NCBI GenBank assembly: GCA_025655455.1
Contig: JAHXIV010000007.1
Coordinates: forward strand, 186,001-250,000
Direction: 5' to 3'
Source: a gamma proteobacterium symbiont of Taylorina sp.
Lineage (GTDB): Bacteria > Pseudomonadota > Gammaproteobacteria > GRL18
DNA: 64,000 nt
Each line of letters begins with the position of its first letter. Position 1 is the stretch's first letter. The position numbers and the translations under genes were made by a program. Of the stretch, positions 9,770-17,962 are shown in pieces. The notes beneath the pieces were generated by a model, which saw nothing but the letters and a program-made list of their open reading frames with translations, had not been told where the DNA came from and made no database searches.

Positions 9770-11062
9770 ATGAATTCTATTAGCGGATTTAAAAAAAGTA
9801 GTTCCAACACCTTTCCAGCCAGTGTTCCCGGCTCAAAATCATTTACCAATCGAGCTCTGGTTTTAGCAGCGCATCAATTGGGGCGTACGGCCATTCATAA
9901 TGCTTTGATCTGTGACGATACTATTTATTTCTCCAAAGCCCTGAGCGCCTTTGATGGTCTTGATATTGTTCAGGATGGGAACTCCTTTATCGTCAATCGC
10001 ACGAGCGAGACAATCGTTGCTCCTGATGAGCCGGTCTATTTCGGCGCAGCGGGTACTCCGGTTCGACTGATGCTTTCTTTTGTCTCATCGGCACAGGGGC
10101 AGACTCTGGTAACCGGTAACGAGCGCTTGAGCGAACGTCCCATGGTGGACATCCTGGATGCCTTTGATACAGCCGGCATTCAATATGAGTGTAAGGGTGA
10201 GCCAGAGCATCTGCCTGTGTTGGTAACCGGAGCCCCGGCAACCACTGCAAACTGGAAAATCAATGGTAGTGTTTCCAGCCAGTTTCTCACGAGCCTTTTA
10301 ATTAATGCTTCTCAGCAGCTCGATAAGTCAGAAGTCAATATTGAAGTTCTCAACTATCTCGTCTCCAGACCCTATGTTGAAATGACTCTGCAAATGATGG
10401 CCAAAGTCGGTCTCAAGGTTGAAGAGCCAGAGCCGAATCATTTTAAAGTAACGCCATGCCGTTCATCTGCCAGCGATATTCATGTGGAGATTGATGCCTC
10501 TGGCATGTCCTATATTCTTACTGCAGCGGTGCTCACTCAATCAACTGTTAAGATTAGTGGCATTTCCAGCAAGTCCAAACAGGGTGATGTTGGTCTGGTT
10601 GATGTCTACAAGCAAATGGGTTGCAAGGTAGAAGATGATGGCGACTCTATTACCTTTACCGGCGCACCTATCTCTGGCATTGATGTGGATATGGAAAAAA
10701 TGCCCGATGTAGTGCTGAGCCTGGCGGTTGCAGCAACCCAGGCCAGTGGTCCTGTCACCATTACCAATATCGCCAATTTACGCGTTAAAGAATGTGATCG
10801 TATTCATGCGGCCTGTCATGAGCTGGCACGTCTCGGCGTAGAGGTTGAAGAAGGCGAAGACTGGATGCGTATTCACCCGGCCAAAACTCTGAAAGTCGAA
10901 CAGGTAAAAACCTATGATGATCATCGGGTTGCCATGGCGTTTTCCCTGCTCGGTTTAATCCAGGAAGGCATCAGTGTTGAAGAACCAGAGTGTGTCAGCA
11001 AATCATTCCCTGATTTCTGGAAAGAAATGCAGCGCTTTGTTGATTTCCACCAGCAAGGCTGA
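9770..11062 (+). CDS. aroA: 3-Phosphoshikimate 1-carboxyvinyltransferase (EPSP synthase), atypical
   Basis: 430 residues, normal length. It joins the enolpyruvyl group of PEP to shikimate-3-phosphate in aromatic amino acid synthesis. Visible active-site blocks: PGSKSFTNR (20-28), SVSSQFLTS, MPDVVLSLA, RVKECDRIHA, YDDHRVAMAF and SKSFPDFWK. The PEP/glyphosate loop, usually LGNAGTAMRP, reads FGAAGTPVRL (91-100). The Asn equivalent to E. coli N94 is Ala, and the Pro equivalent to P101 is Leu. Changes at that proline lower glyphosate sensitivity in other EPSP synthases. The gene has its own AGGAG site. No other shikimate genes surround it, so it may be the organism's only aroA or an extra copy carried by the island. 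Confidence 0.92.
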   Translation: MNSISGFKKSSSNTFPASVPGSKSFTNRALVLAAHQLGRTAIHNALICDDTIYFSKALSAFDGLDIVQDGNSFIVNRTSETIVAPDEPVYFGAAGTPVRLMLSFVSSAQGQTLVTGNERLSERPMVDILDAFDTAGIQYECKGEPEHLPVLVTGAPATTANWKINGSVSSQFLTSLLINASQQLDKSEVNIEVLNYLVSRPYVEMTLQMMAKVGLKVEEPEPNHFKVTPCRSSASDIHVEIDASGMSYILTAAVLTQSTVKISGISSKSKQGDVGLVDVYKQMGCKVEDDGDSITFTGAPISGIDVDMEKMPDVVLSLAVAATQASGPVTITNIANLRVKECDRIHAACHELARLGVEVEEGEDWMRIHPAKTLKVEQVKTYDDHRVAMAFSLLGLIQEGISVEEPECVSKSFPDFWKEMQRFVDFHQQG

Positions 11063-11088
11063 AATACCGACAAAGTCAGCTGAATATT

Positions 11089-11136
11089 ACCTGAATCCGT
11101 GACGTTATCCACCGTAATAGGGTTACGAATTCAGGT
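11089..11136 (+). terminator. Inverted repeat after aroA
   Basis: ACCTGAATCCGT (11089-11100) pairs with ACGAATTCAGGT (11125-11136), 12 bp with one G-T pair. It begins 27 bases after the aroA stop and is a plausible terminator or RNA-stabilising hairpin, although no U-tract follows. Confidence 0.45.
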
Positions 11137-11237
11137 ATTATGCCCCGTTATCTATAGCTTCGAAATGTCCCCTGAGCCACAACCCACACACCAAATTGCT
11201 TTTACGTTGAATCCCGTATTTGTCAAACTTTGATAAT

Positions 11238-11297
11238 CACCCCATCAGATCTAGGGGTTACCCCAACAGAGCTAGGGCAACCCCAACAGGGCAGCGG
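11238..11297. repeat. Three tandem 20-base repeats upstream of the Pst-like operon
   Basis: Units at 11238-11257, 11258-11277 and 11278-11297 share the core ACCCCAACAG (first unit ACCCCATCAG), followed in units 1 and 2 by a CTAGGG block. The 20-base period is about two helical turns, as expected for a protein binding along one face. They lie about 280 bases before the substrate-binding gene. They do not match the Pho box. The rest of the 11063-11577 gap is AT-rich with no gene seen. Confidence 0.5.
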
Positions 11298-11577
11298 ACA
11301 TATCTTCTGTTAGTATAGTTTTGATGTATTAATTATAATGTAGGTTAAAGAAAAATGAATTATCACCTTGTATGATGACTATCTTTTAAGGGGTTCGTAA
11401 AGGAGTTTCTTAAAGTCGATTATGCGCTTATGACTTTAATTCAGAGTTGATAAGAGTTATAACCGGATAATAATAATAATTACAAATAATAATGAATACT
11501 GCTCACACCCACTTTTTTTTACGTAGTAAGTAGTAACAAAAAAATATTTTCAATCATACCAAAGGAGTTTATTAATT

Positions 11578-12378
11578 ATGCGCAATTTATTGCCAGCGTT
11601 TTCGCTTGCCATTTCACTTTTCACAGTCGGTACTGCTATTGCAGGCGAGTCGGTTACCTTTGCTGGTAGCACAACCGTATTTCCGTTCATGGAACAGCTA
11701 ACGCCCTTATTAGCGAAACACGGCATTGACGCCAAAGTCCAGGCTGGCGGATCATCTGCGGGCTTCAAGGCGGCTAAATCGGGTATTGCCCAGTTTGGCA
11801 TGATGTCACGTGAACTGAAGAAAAGCGAACAGCCGCACGTGAAGACATTAGTCATGTCACGTGATTGGCTGATTATGATTGCACACAAGGATGCGCCTTT
11901 CGACAATATTACTTCGAAAGAGATTGTTGATCTCTATACCGGCCATAGCAAAGAGCTGAATGGCTACAAGATCAACGCCATTGCGAAGGAAGCCGGGCGG
12001 GGAACCAAGACGATATTTGATCATTACTTCCATCTGGGCAAAAAGGCAGGCCATCCGATTGCCAGAGACCTGGTTATTATCGGCCCTAATGGTCAGGCTA
12101 TCACCACCGTGGCTGGAGACGTGCACGGGCTGACCATGCTGTCTTATTCCGCCGTGGACGCCGCCATCAAACAGGGTGAGCCGATCAAGATGTTGACGCT
12201 GGATGGTGTTGCAGGCACCCCGGATAATGTAGGAGATGGAAAATACACGCTGCAACGCGCCCTGAATCTGGTGTATTTGCCAAAGAACGCTGCTCTGGCG
12301 GAACGCTTGAAAAAAGCTCTGGCCAATGATGAAGCACGCAAGATCCTTATAGATGGTGGGCTCAAGCCTACTTTATAA
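11578..12378 (+). CDS. PstS-like phosphate-type ABC substrate-binding protein
   Basis: 266 residues with a Sec signal peptide (cleavage near AIAG-ES, residue 22-23). The mature start ESVTFAGSTTVFPFMEQL and the GGSSAGFKAAKSG and FGMMSREL segments match PstS-type periplasmic proteins, whose GST(T/S)V loop and SR segment hold the phosphate. It should capture phosphate, or a related oxyanion, for the permeases encoded next. An AAGGAG site precedes the start. It is separate in sequence and regulation from the pstS at 55985-56869, because no Pho box is visible upstream. This operon lies downstream of the arsenite oxidase genes and looks richer in G+C than its surroundings. Discrimination against arsenate is a reasonable but untested role. 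Confidence 0.85.
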   Translation: MRNLLPAFSLAISLFTVGTAIAGESVTFAGSTTVFPFMEQLTPLLAKHGIDAKVQAGGSSAGFKAAKSGIAQFGMMSRELKKSEQPHVKTLVMSRDWLIMIAHKDAPFDNITSKEIVDLYTGHSKELNGYKINAIAKEAGRGTKTIFDHYFHLGKKAGHPIARDLVIIGPNGQAITTVAGDVHGLTMLSYSAVDAAIKQGEPIKMLTLDGVAGTPDNVGDGKYTLQRALNLVYLPKNAALAERLKKALANDEARKILIDGGLKPTL

Positions 12379-12429
12379 GCGTAATTTGACAAGCAGGCCT
12401 CTTTGGTTTGCTTGGTTGACTATCATATG

Positions 12430-12475
12430 AGCACCTGATCGTGGAACAACGAGATTACTTTCCCGATTAGGTGCT
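12430..12475 (+). promoter_or_regulatory. Intercistronic hairpin between binding-protein and permease genes
   Basis: AGCACCTGATCG (12430-12441) pairs with CGATTAGGTGCT (12464-12475) with one mismatch. Such hairpins after a substrate-binding gene commonly protect its mRNA or reduce read-through, giving more binding protein than permease. Confidence 0.5.
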
Positions 12476-12548
12476 TCGTTGACTAAGACATAACAAATCT
12501 ATAACACCCAGAATTTTATTAAACACAACAAAAGAGATTTTATAGAAC

Positions 12549-13352
12549 ATGAAGTTCATTGTTTTATTATTGGTACTGATACTAGTTTTTATGTTGGCAT
12601 ACCCTCTTGTCAGTTCCATTGATTTCTTTATAGAAATCCCGCTCTCCAACTGGGTTACGCTCGATTGGTATCCTGACGAAGACTATTATGGGATGATGGT
12701 TCCGTTGACCGGCAGTTTACTGCTGGTGATTGTCACCCTCCCCCTGGCGCTTTTAGCTGGCTGGGTACTCAGTCTGCAACTGGTTGATAACCGCAAGAGC
12801 TGGCTCAATCCAGCCACAGTGGCGATACTCGAGGTATGGATTTCCATGCCTTCGGTTATCATCGGCGTCTGGGCGATTATCGAGATCATCCCCATGGTGC
12901 GGGAGACTTTCGGCGGAAACGGTTACTCGCTACTGGCTTCTGCCATTGGCCTGACCATATTTATCACGCCCACCTGCACCCTGTTATTCTACCGCAGCTA
13001 CCTGACCCATCTGGATCAATACCAGGGACTTGAAAACAGCTTTCAGATGTCTACTCTGAGCCGCTCTGAACTGTTTATCAAAAGCCAGCCAACAGCTGTG
13101 ATTGGTACGATCAATTACATTTTTTGCCGCATCTTTGGCGAGACCATGGTGGTGCTGATGCTTTCCGGCAACAGCCTGCAAGTGCCCGGCGATTTTTTGG
13201 ACAGCTTTCGTACGCTGACCGCTAACATTGCACTGGAAATGTCTTATGCAGGAGGCATGCATGAAACCGCTCTGTTCGCCATGGCCAGCATTGCCATCGT
13301 ATTTATCATGATCGTATTACTGGCGCAATATAAGAGGTTGATCCATGTTTAA
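12549..13352 (+). CDS. PstC-like ABC transporter permease
   Basis: 267 residues with about six membrane segments. The first is at residues 1-20, and others are near 55-80, 95-115 and 130-150, with one at the C-terminus. The cytoplasmic coupling loop reads FGETMVVLMLSGNSLQVP, very like the GETMAVLMATGN loop of PstC. It pairs with the next permease to form the membrane channel for the ion brought by the upstream binding protein. The stop overlaps the next gene by 8 bases. It is shorter than canonical PstC (about 310 residues). Confidence 0.85.
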   Translation: MKFIVLLLVLILVFMLAYPLVSSIDFFIEIPLSNWVTLDWYPDEDYYGMMVPLTGSLLLVIVTLPLALLAGWVLSLQLVDNRKSWLNPATVAILEVWISMPSVIIGVWAIIEIIPMVRETFGGNGYSLLASAIGLTIFITPTCTLLFYRSYLTHLDQYQGLENSFQMSTLSRSELFIKSQPTAVIGTINYIFCRIFGETMVVLMLSGNSLQVPGDFLDSFRTLTANIALEMSYAGGMHETALFAMASIAIVFIMIVLLAQYKRLIHV

Positions 13353-14106
13353 ACTTTTCAGACAACGTTGGATTCTGTGGCTGTACATGCTGCTGACAGT
13401 GAGCATCATTGCCACCTTTGTCAAACCCTTGCAATTCGAACATACCACTGCGGGCATTATCGTCGGTACCATTATTACCACGGTTGGAGCGGTGCTGATC
13501 GCCGCCCTGCCCGCCTACCTGATCGCTGGAGTCATGGCGGGCATCGTCCGTCTGCCGAACTGGCTGCAATCGATAACCGCAGTGTCTGTATATATCCTGG
13601 CCGGCATGCCGTCGATCATCCTGGGCGTCATTGGCTTCCTCTTATTCGTCAACGCCCTCGGATTTGGCTGGTCGATACTATCCGCCATGCTGACTCTGAT
13701 CCTGCTGTTGTACCCTACGCTGGTAACCGCCTTCTCCCAAATCCTCAGGCCTTTTAACCAGCGTTACGGCATGGCGGCAAAATCCTTTGATGTCGGTCCG
13801 CTGGAATTCCTGTTTCGTCTGTCACCCGCTTATCAGAAAGGTAAAATCCTTGATGCACTGATTCTTGGCTGGGCGACTTCACTGGGTGATACTGCCGCTG
13901 TCATGTTGACCTGCGGTGCCCTGACTGCTTTTCCTGAATCCATTATGGACTCGATCAGGCTGATAAATTTTCATATTTTCTTACTTGCAATGGATATACC
14001 AGGCGGCATGCCGGAAGCACGAAGTCTTTCGCTGCTGTTGATTATATTTTTACTGTTCCTTTTTCTCGTGCCACGTTTAGCACATCGCTACCTTTCAGAG
14101 GATTAA
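13345..14106 (+). CDS. PstA-like ABC transporter permease
   Basis: 253 residues with about six membrane helices. The loop GWATSLGDTAAVMLTCGA corresponds to the coupling region of PstA (usually ARTTGETAPLLFTA). MPSIILGVIGFLLF matches the Pst permease 'GVPSIVxG' segment. It starts inside the end of the upstream permease gene and is followed 4 bases later by the ATPase gene, so all three should be translated together. Confidence 0.85.
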   Translation: MFKLFRQRWILWLYMLLTVSIIATFVKPLQFEHTTAGIIVGTIITTVGAVLIAALPAYLIAGVMAGIVRLPNWLQSITAVSVYILAGMPSIILGVIGFLLFVNALGFGWSILSAMLTLILLLYPTLVTAFSQILRPFNQRYGMAAKSFDVGPLEFLFRLSPAYQKGKILDALILGWATSLGDTAAVMLTCGALTAFPESIMDSIRLINFHIFLLAMDIPGGMPEARSLSLLLIIFLLFLFLVPRLAHRYLSED

Positions 14107-14110
14107 TACT

Positions 14111-14941
14111 ATGAATGCACAAACGCTTATAACAAACAACGAATCGGCTAATAACGCCCATGTTCAATTATTGTTCGATGAGCCTGAATGTTGCGGCATC
14201 CGCGTCAAAGACCTGAGTATCTTTGCCAAGAAAAAAACCATCCTGACTGTTGATGAAATACGTTTCCCAAAAACTGGAGTGGTCGCCATTATGGGTCCTT
14301 CCGGCTCAGGTAAAAGCACGTTTCTCAAAGTCATGTCAGAGCTTATGGATGAAAATCTGTCTCATAAAGGTAAAATTGATATTACCTGCTTCGATGCAAC
14401 CAATCAGAAAGAGAGCATATGCTCCCACTTTGCCATGGTGTGGCAAAAACCAACTGTATTCCCTTGCTCCATTTGGGATAACCTGAAGGTACCACTGCGT
14501 AAACGTCAGGTTGCCCGCAAGAAGTGGCGTGAACTGATGGAACAGGCGTTGGAAGATGTCGGACTTATGGGGGAACTGGATGATCAATGGGAGAAACAAA
14601 CTGCTCAACGTTTGTCAGGTGGACAGCAGCAACGTCTTTCCATCGCCATGGGTCTGTTGAAGGACTCCAATATCTTTCTATTTGACGAGCCTACCTCCGC
14701 TCTTGACCCAATCTCTACTGATAAAATTGAAAAAATTATAGAAAATCTTGGTAAAAAGAAACTGGTCCTTCTGGTAACCCACAGCCTGGGTCAGGCCAAG
14801 CGCGTCAGTGATTATAGCGCAATGTTCCATAACCATGATGACCAGGGAGCTCTATGCGAATTCTCATCTTCGCAAGCCTTTTTCAAAAGCCCGGCGAGCC
14901 CCCAAAGCCGTGAATTTATTATGATGGAAACAGGTGTTTAG
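14111..14941 (+). CDS. PstB-like ABC transporter ATPase
   Basis: 276 residues. All ATPase motifs are intact: Walker A GPSGSGKST, Q-loop VWQKPTVFP, signature LSGGQQQR, Walker B FLFDEPTSALDP and H-loop LVTHS. It should act as a homodimer that powers the two permeases. The first 40 residues are an unusual acidic extension with an ECCG segment before the conserved domain. It is the last transporter gene; the iPGM-family gene begins 16 bases after its stop. This contrasts with the Pho-box pst operon later in the window, where the motifs are split between two ATPases. Confidence 0.9.
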   Translation: MNAQTLITNNESANNAHVQLLFDEPECCGIRVKDLSIFAKKKTILTVDEIRFPKTGVVAIMGPSGSGKSTFLKVMSELMDENLSHKGKIDITCFDATNQKESICSHFAMVWQKPTVFPCSIWDNLKVPLRKRQVARKKWRELMEQALEDVGLMGELDDQWEKQTAQRLSGGQQQRLSIAMGLLKDSNIFLFDEPTSALDPISTDKIEKIIENLGKKKLVLLVTHSLGQAKRVSDYSAMFHNHDDQGALCEFSSSQAFFKSPASPQSREFIMMETGV

Positions 14942-14957
14942 ACTAGAGAGGAAGAGC

Positions 14958-16448
14958 ATGAGTCATAATAAACAATCCAAAGCCGTACTGATGATTCTGG
15001 ATGGTATGGGACTTAACGAAGACCCAAAGAGTAGTGCCACCACTGCAGAACAAATGCCTTATGTGCATTCACTGATGCAGCAATATGGCTATGCACGTCT
15101 ACATGCTTCAGGAACACCAGTGGGACTGGATGAAGGCAAAGCGGGTAATTCAGAAGTTGGTCATCTTACTATAGGTGCAGGTAAAGTGTTGCTAAGCACT
15201 TTGGCTCGGGTACGCGAAGGTTATCATAGCAGTGACTGGGAGCAGAGTTCAGCATGGAATAATAGTGACTTCTCCAAACCTCTGCATGTGGCAGGAATAC
15301 TCTCTGATGCAGGCGTTCATGCTCATTGGGAAACGCTGATTATGGCGGCTGATCTGGGTATTAAGAAAGGTTTCCCTGCAGTTTACATCCATGCTTTGCT
15401 AGATGGAACAGATAGTCAGGCAGGGACTGCACCGAGAATGCTGGCAGAGCTGCAACAGGCCATTAAAGATAATGGCAGTGAAAAAATTATATTAGCATCG
15501 GTGATGGGTCGTAAGTGGTCTGCCGACCGGGCAGAAAACTGGGATTTAACGGAATATTGTCGTGACGCGTTAATGGGTCGCATAGAAGGCAAGGCATTTA
15601 GCTCGGCAGATCTGGAACAGCACTTGACAAACTCCCTTTCTGAAGCAGATTTCCCCTACGCTTTCTTACCTGGTGGTGTGCCAGTTGGTGCAGGTGAGAC
15701 GCTGATACTGAGCAATCATCGTGCAGACCGTATTTCACAACTGGCCAAAATCATGAATGATGAATGTCATGTGATTGCAATGGTTGAGTTAAAACATGAA
15801 GCAACACCCATAGAAGATGTTTTTTTCCCTACTTTACCCCTTAATGGTGGTTTGATTGATGTGTTGAAAGAACAGGGATTTCGCACAACCCGATTATCAG
15901 AGCAGTGTAAGTTTCCGCATGTGACTTATTTTATTAATGGCATGCAGGCGGATGAGTCAGCTAAAGGTGTTGAAGTAGCGACGATTCCCGATGCGGAAAT
16001 TTTAGGTAATCCCCTAATGTCGATTAAGCTGCTTACAACAGAAATGCAGAAAATCATGGCAGATGATGATGGTGGACAGGTGCTTATTGTCAATGTACCC
16101 AATCTGGATCAGGTCGGTCATCAGGGAAGTCTTGAGGCTGCCAGTGTAGCAGGCAATGCCGTTGATAATCTGGTTAAACAGGTTATGATATGGGCTAAAG
16201 AGCATGGCTGGCAATTGCTGATCACGGCAGATCATGGTAATGCTGATGTGATGGTCGATGGTCAGGGACGCCCCATGGGATCACATTCGAGTAATAATGT
16301 GCCTATGCTGGCTATTCCCTGTGATGGAAAAACCGTGCAATGGCAACAGGAAACAGGTGTCTTAACGAATGTTGCTGCAAGCTTACTGACGTTGTTAGGA
16401 ACAGAATATCCAGATACTATGAGTGAGAGCTTGATAACACTTAATTAG
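14958..16448 (+). CDS. Cofactor-independent phosphoglycerate mutase family enzyme, divergent
   Basis: 496 residues. I chose the ATG at 14958 over 14934 because AGAGAGGAAG lies just upstream. It belongs to the alkaline-phosphatase superfamily iPGM group. Metal and nucleophile residues are present: LDG (D15), GNSEVGHL (S65), NLDQVGH, ADHGN and GSHSSN. Substrate-arginine motifs are also mostly kept (MGRKWSADR, NHRADR, CKFPHVT). One position differs: the usual FLDGRDT reads LLDGTDS, so the arginine is Thr. It may interconvert 3- and 2-phosphoglycerate or act on a related phosphoester. It lies between the Pst-like ABC genes and two phosphatase genes rather than with glycolysis genes, which hints at a specialised paralogue. 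I leave the symbol gpmI off for that reason. Confidence 0.8.
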   Translation: MSHNKQSKAVLMILDGMGLNEDPKSSATTAEQMPYVHSLMQQYGYARLHASGTPVGLDEGKAGNSEVGHLTIGAGKVLLSTLARVREGYHSSDWEQSSAWNNSDFSKPLHVAGILSDAGVHAHWETLIMAADLGIKKGFPAVYIHALLDGTDSQAGTAPRMLAELQQAIKDNGSEKIILASVMGRKWSADRAENWDLTEYCRDALMGRIEGKAFSSADLEQHLTNSLSEADFPYAFLPGGVPVGAGETLILSNHRADRISQLAKIMNDECHVIAMVELKHEATPIEDVFFPTLPLNGGLIDVLKEQGFRTTRLSEQCKFPHVTYFINGMQADESAKGVEVATIPDAEILGNPLMSIKLLTTEMQKIMADDDGGQVLIVNVPNLDQVGHQGSLEAASVAGNAVDNLVKQVMIWAKEHGWQLLITADHGNADVMVDGQGRPMGSHSSNNVPMLAIPCDGKTVQWQQETGVLTNVAASLLTLLGTEYPDTMSESLITLN

Positions 16449-16478
16449 TTAGTGTCCATGCGTTTATTCCGCTTTTAG

Positions 16479-16504
16479 CCTTCCCCGTCTTCAGAAGGGG
16501 AAGG
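16479..16504 (+). terminator. Hairpin after the iPGM-family gene
   Basis: CCTTCCCC (16479-16486) and GGGGAAGG (16497-16504) form a perfect 8-bp stem with a 10-base loop, 31 bases after the stop codon. It is G+C-rich and likely stops or stabilises the transcript. Confidence 0.5.
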
Positions 16505-16541
16505 GGGTTGAAAAGGTATATGATTTAGTAATTAAACCTAA

Positions 16542-16600
16542 AACCTCCCCTATCCCCCTTCGCCTAAGAGCGCCTACTGTTGGTAGATAAGGGGGAGGTG
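16542..16600. repeat. G-rich inverted repeat
   Basis: AACCTCCCCTATCCCCCTT pairs imperfectly with AAGGGGGAGGT at the other end, enclosing about 30 bases. It looks like an intergenic repeat of REP type, but no second copy was found in this window. Confidence 0.4.
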
Positions 16601-16692
16601 TGAGTAGTTACCATTTTTTCACATAAATACTGGATCGCATTCCTTATCCAGCCTATACTCATTTATTTCTAATTTTATAACAAGGAAACTTT

Positions 16693-17211
16693 ATGACAGT
16701 AGAACACCCAACCTGGTCAATGTCCATAGGAGACAATGGTGCAGGAATAATTATGATGCCCTGCCCCGGAACAAAAGAAGTCGATGTTGAGAACACAGTT
16801 AGCCAGTTAAAAGAACAGGGTGTGATCGCTATTCTTAGCATGATGACAGATGAAGAAATGAAAAATTTAAATGCTGATAACTTGTCAACAGTGTGTCAAC
16901 AGAATGATATTCAGTGGTTTAATATGGAAACGGATGATCATAAGGTTCCTGGTGAAGATTCTCTGTCAAAATGGGAACAGTACAAGGGAAATCTGGTGGA
17001 TGTTATTAACCAGGGTGGCAAAGTTGCAGTTCATTGCAAGGGAGGGACTGGCAGGACAGGAGTTGGAGTGGCAATGCTGCTATTAGAACTTGGTAAAGAT
17101 GGAGATCAGGCGGTAGCAGATGTAAAAGCCCTGAAACCCGGTGCTTTTAACAGTGATTTGACGGTTGAGTTTATTAAAAAACGGGCAGAAACACTAAAAG
17201 ATAACTCCTGA
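16693..17211 (+). CDS. Cys-based protein tyrosine/dual-specificity phosphatase family protein
   Basis: 172 residues, soluble. The catalytic P-loop is HCKGGTGRTG, with nucleophile C115 and R121 in exact CX5R spacing. The fold resembles the CDKN3/DSP-type phosphatases found in bacteria. A likely general acid is in the METDDHKVP segment (residues 78-86). An AAGGA site precedes the start. Five bases after its stop comes the histidine phosphatase gene, so the two are co-transcribed. It should hydrolyse a phosphoester on a protein or small molecule. Its neighbours (iPGM-family enzyme, histidine phosphatase, phosphate importer) fit small-molecule phosphate metabolism at least as well as signalling. 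Confidence 0.82.
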   Translation: MTVEHPTWSMSIGDNGAGIIMMPCPGTKEVDVENTVSQLKEQGVIAILSMMTDEEMKNLNADNLSTVCQQNDIQWFNMETDDHKVPGEDSLSKWEQYKGNLVDVINQGGKVAVHCKGGTGRTGVGVAMLLLELGKDGDQAVADVKALKPGAFNSDLTVEFIKKRAETLKDNS

Positions 17212-17216
17212 GCTTT

Positions 17217-17885
17217 ATGTCTGAACATTCAGAAAAACAAACAGGCATCCAAACAGAAACTGCCAGCTTAGAGACTCAGGCAGAGACCATCATTGACTTT
17301 ATTCGTCATGGTGAGCCTGAAGGCGGCAGAATGTATCGTGGCAATCGGGTGAATCATCCCCTGTCAAAAATGGGCTGGCAACAGATGCATGAAGCGATTA
17401 GCACGCAGACTATGAGGCTAGAACCAGATACAGAATTCAAGTGGGATCTTGTTGTTAGCTCACCCATGCTGCGTTGTCATGCTTTTGCTGAGGTGATATC
17501 AAAACAGTTGGCCATTCCACTGGTCACTAACGAGTCATTAACGGAAATTTCCTTTGGTGACTGGGAAGGGAAAACAGTTGATGAGGTTAAGGCGGCTGAC
17601 CCGGTTCTATTTCGTGATTTTCATCGTGATCCGGTTAAAAACAGACCACATGGAGCAGAATCTCTGGAAACATTTAGTCAGCGTATTAGCGGGGGATTAT
17701 CTGCTTTGTTAAAAGAATATTCGGGCAAGAGGATATTGCTGGTGACCCATGCCGGAATTATGCGAACCATTCTTATTAATGTTTTATCGGCGCCATTAAA
17801 AAGTCGCCAATTGATCCGCTTCCCCTATGCAGGAATGTTACGTCTCTATGTGACACAAGATCAGAAGCGGATTGAATACCTTTAA
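17217..17885 (+). CDS. Histidine phosphatase family protein
   Basis: 222 residues. The phosphohistidine motif is IRHGEPEGG (R30, H31). The second catalytic histidine is in LLVTHAGIMRT, and E-x-x-F-G-D-W-E-G (EISFGDWEG) is also present, as in CobC-like and SixA/GpmB-like phosphatases. It removes phosphate from a small molecule through a phosphohistidine. It follows the Cys-based phosphatase gene by five bases, without a clear ribosome binding site of its own, so translational coupling is likely. No cobalamin genes are near, so alpha-ribazole phosphatase is not supported. Confidence 0.85.
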   Translation: MSEHSEKQTGIQTETASLETQAETIIDFIRHGEPEGGRMYRGNRVNHPLSKMGWQQMHEAISTQTMRLEPDTEFKWDLVVSSPMLRCHAFAEVISKQLAIPLVTNESLTEISFGDWEGKTVDEVKAADPVLFRDFHRDPVKNRPHGAESLETFSQRISGGLSALLKEYSGKRILLVTHAGIMRTILINVLSAPLKSRQLIRFPYAGMLRLYVTQDQKRIEYL

Positions 17886-17962
17886 CCTGGAAAAATACAG
17901 TAGATTTAACAAAGAGGTAATGGCATGATTAAGTTTAATTTAATAATAACACGAGAAAAAAA

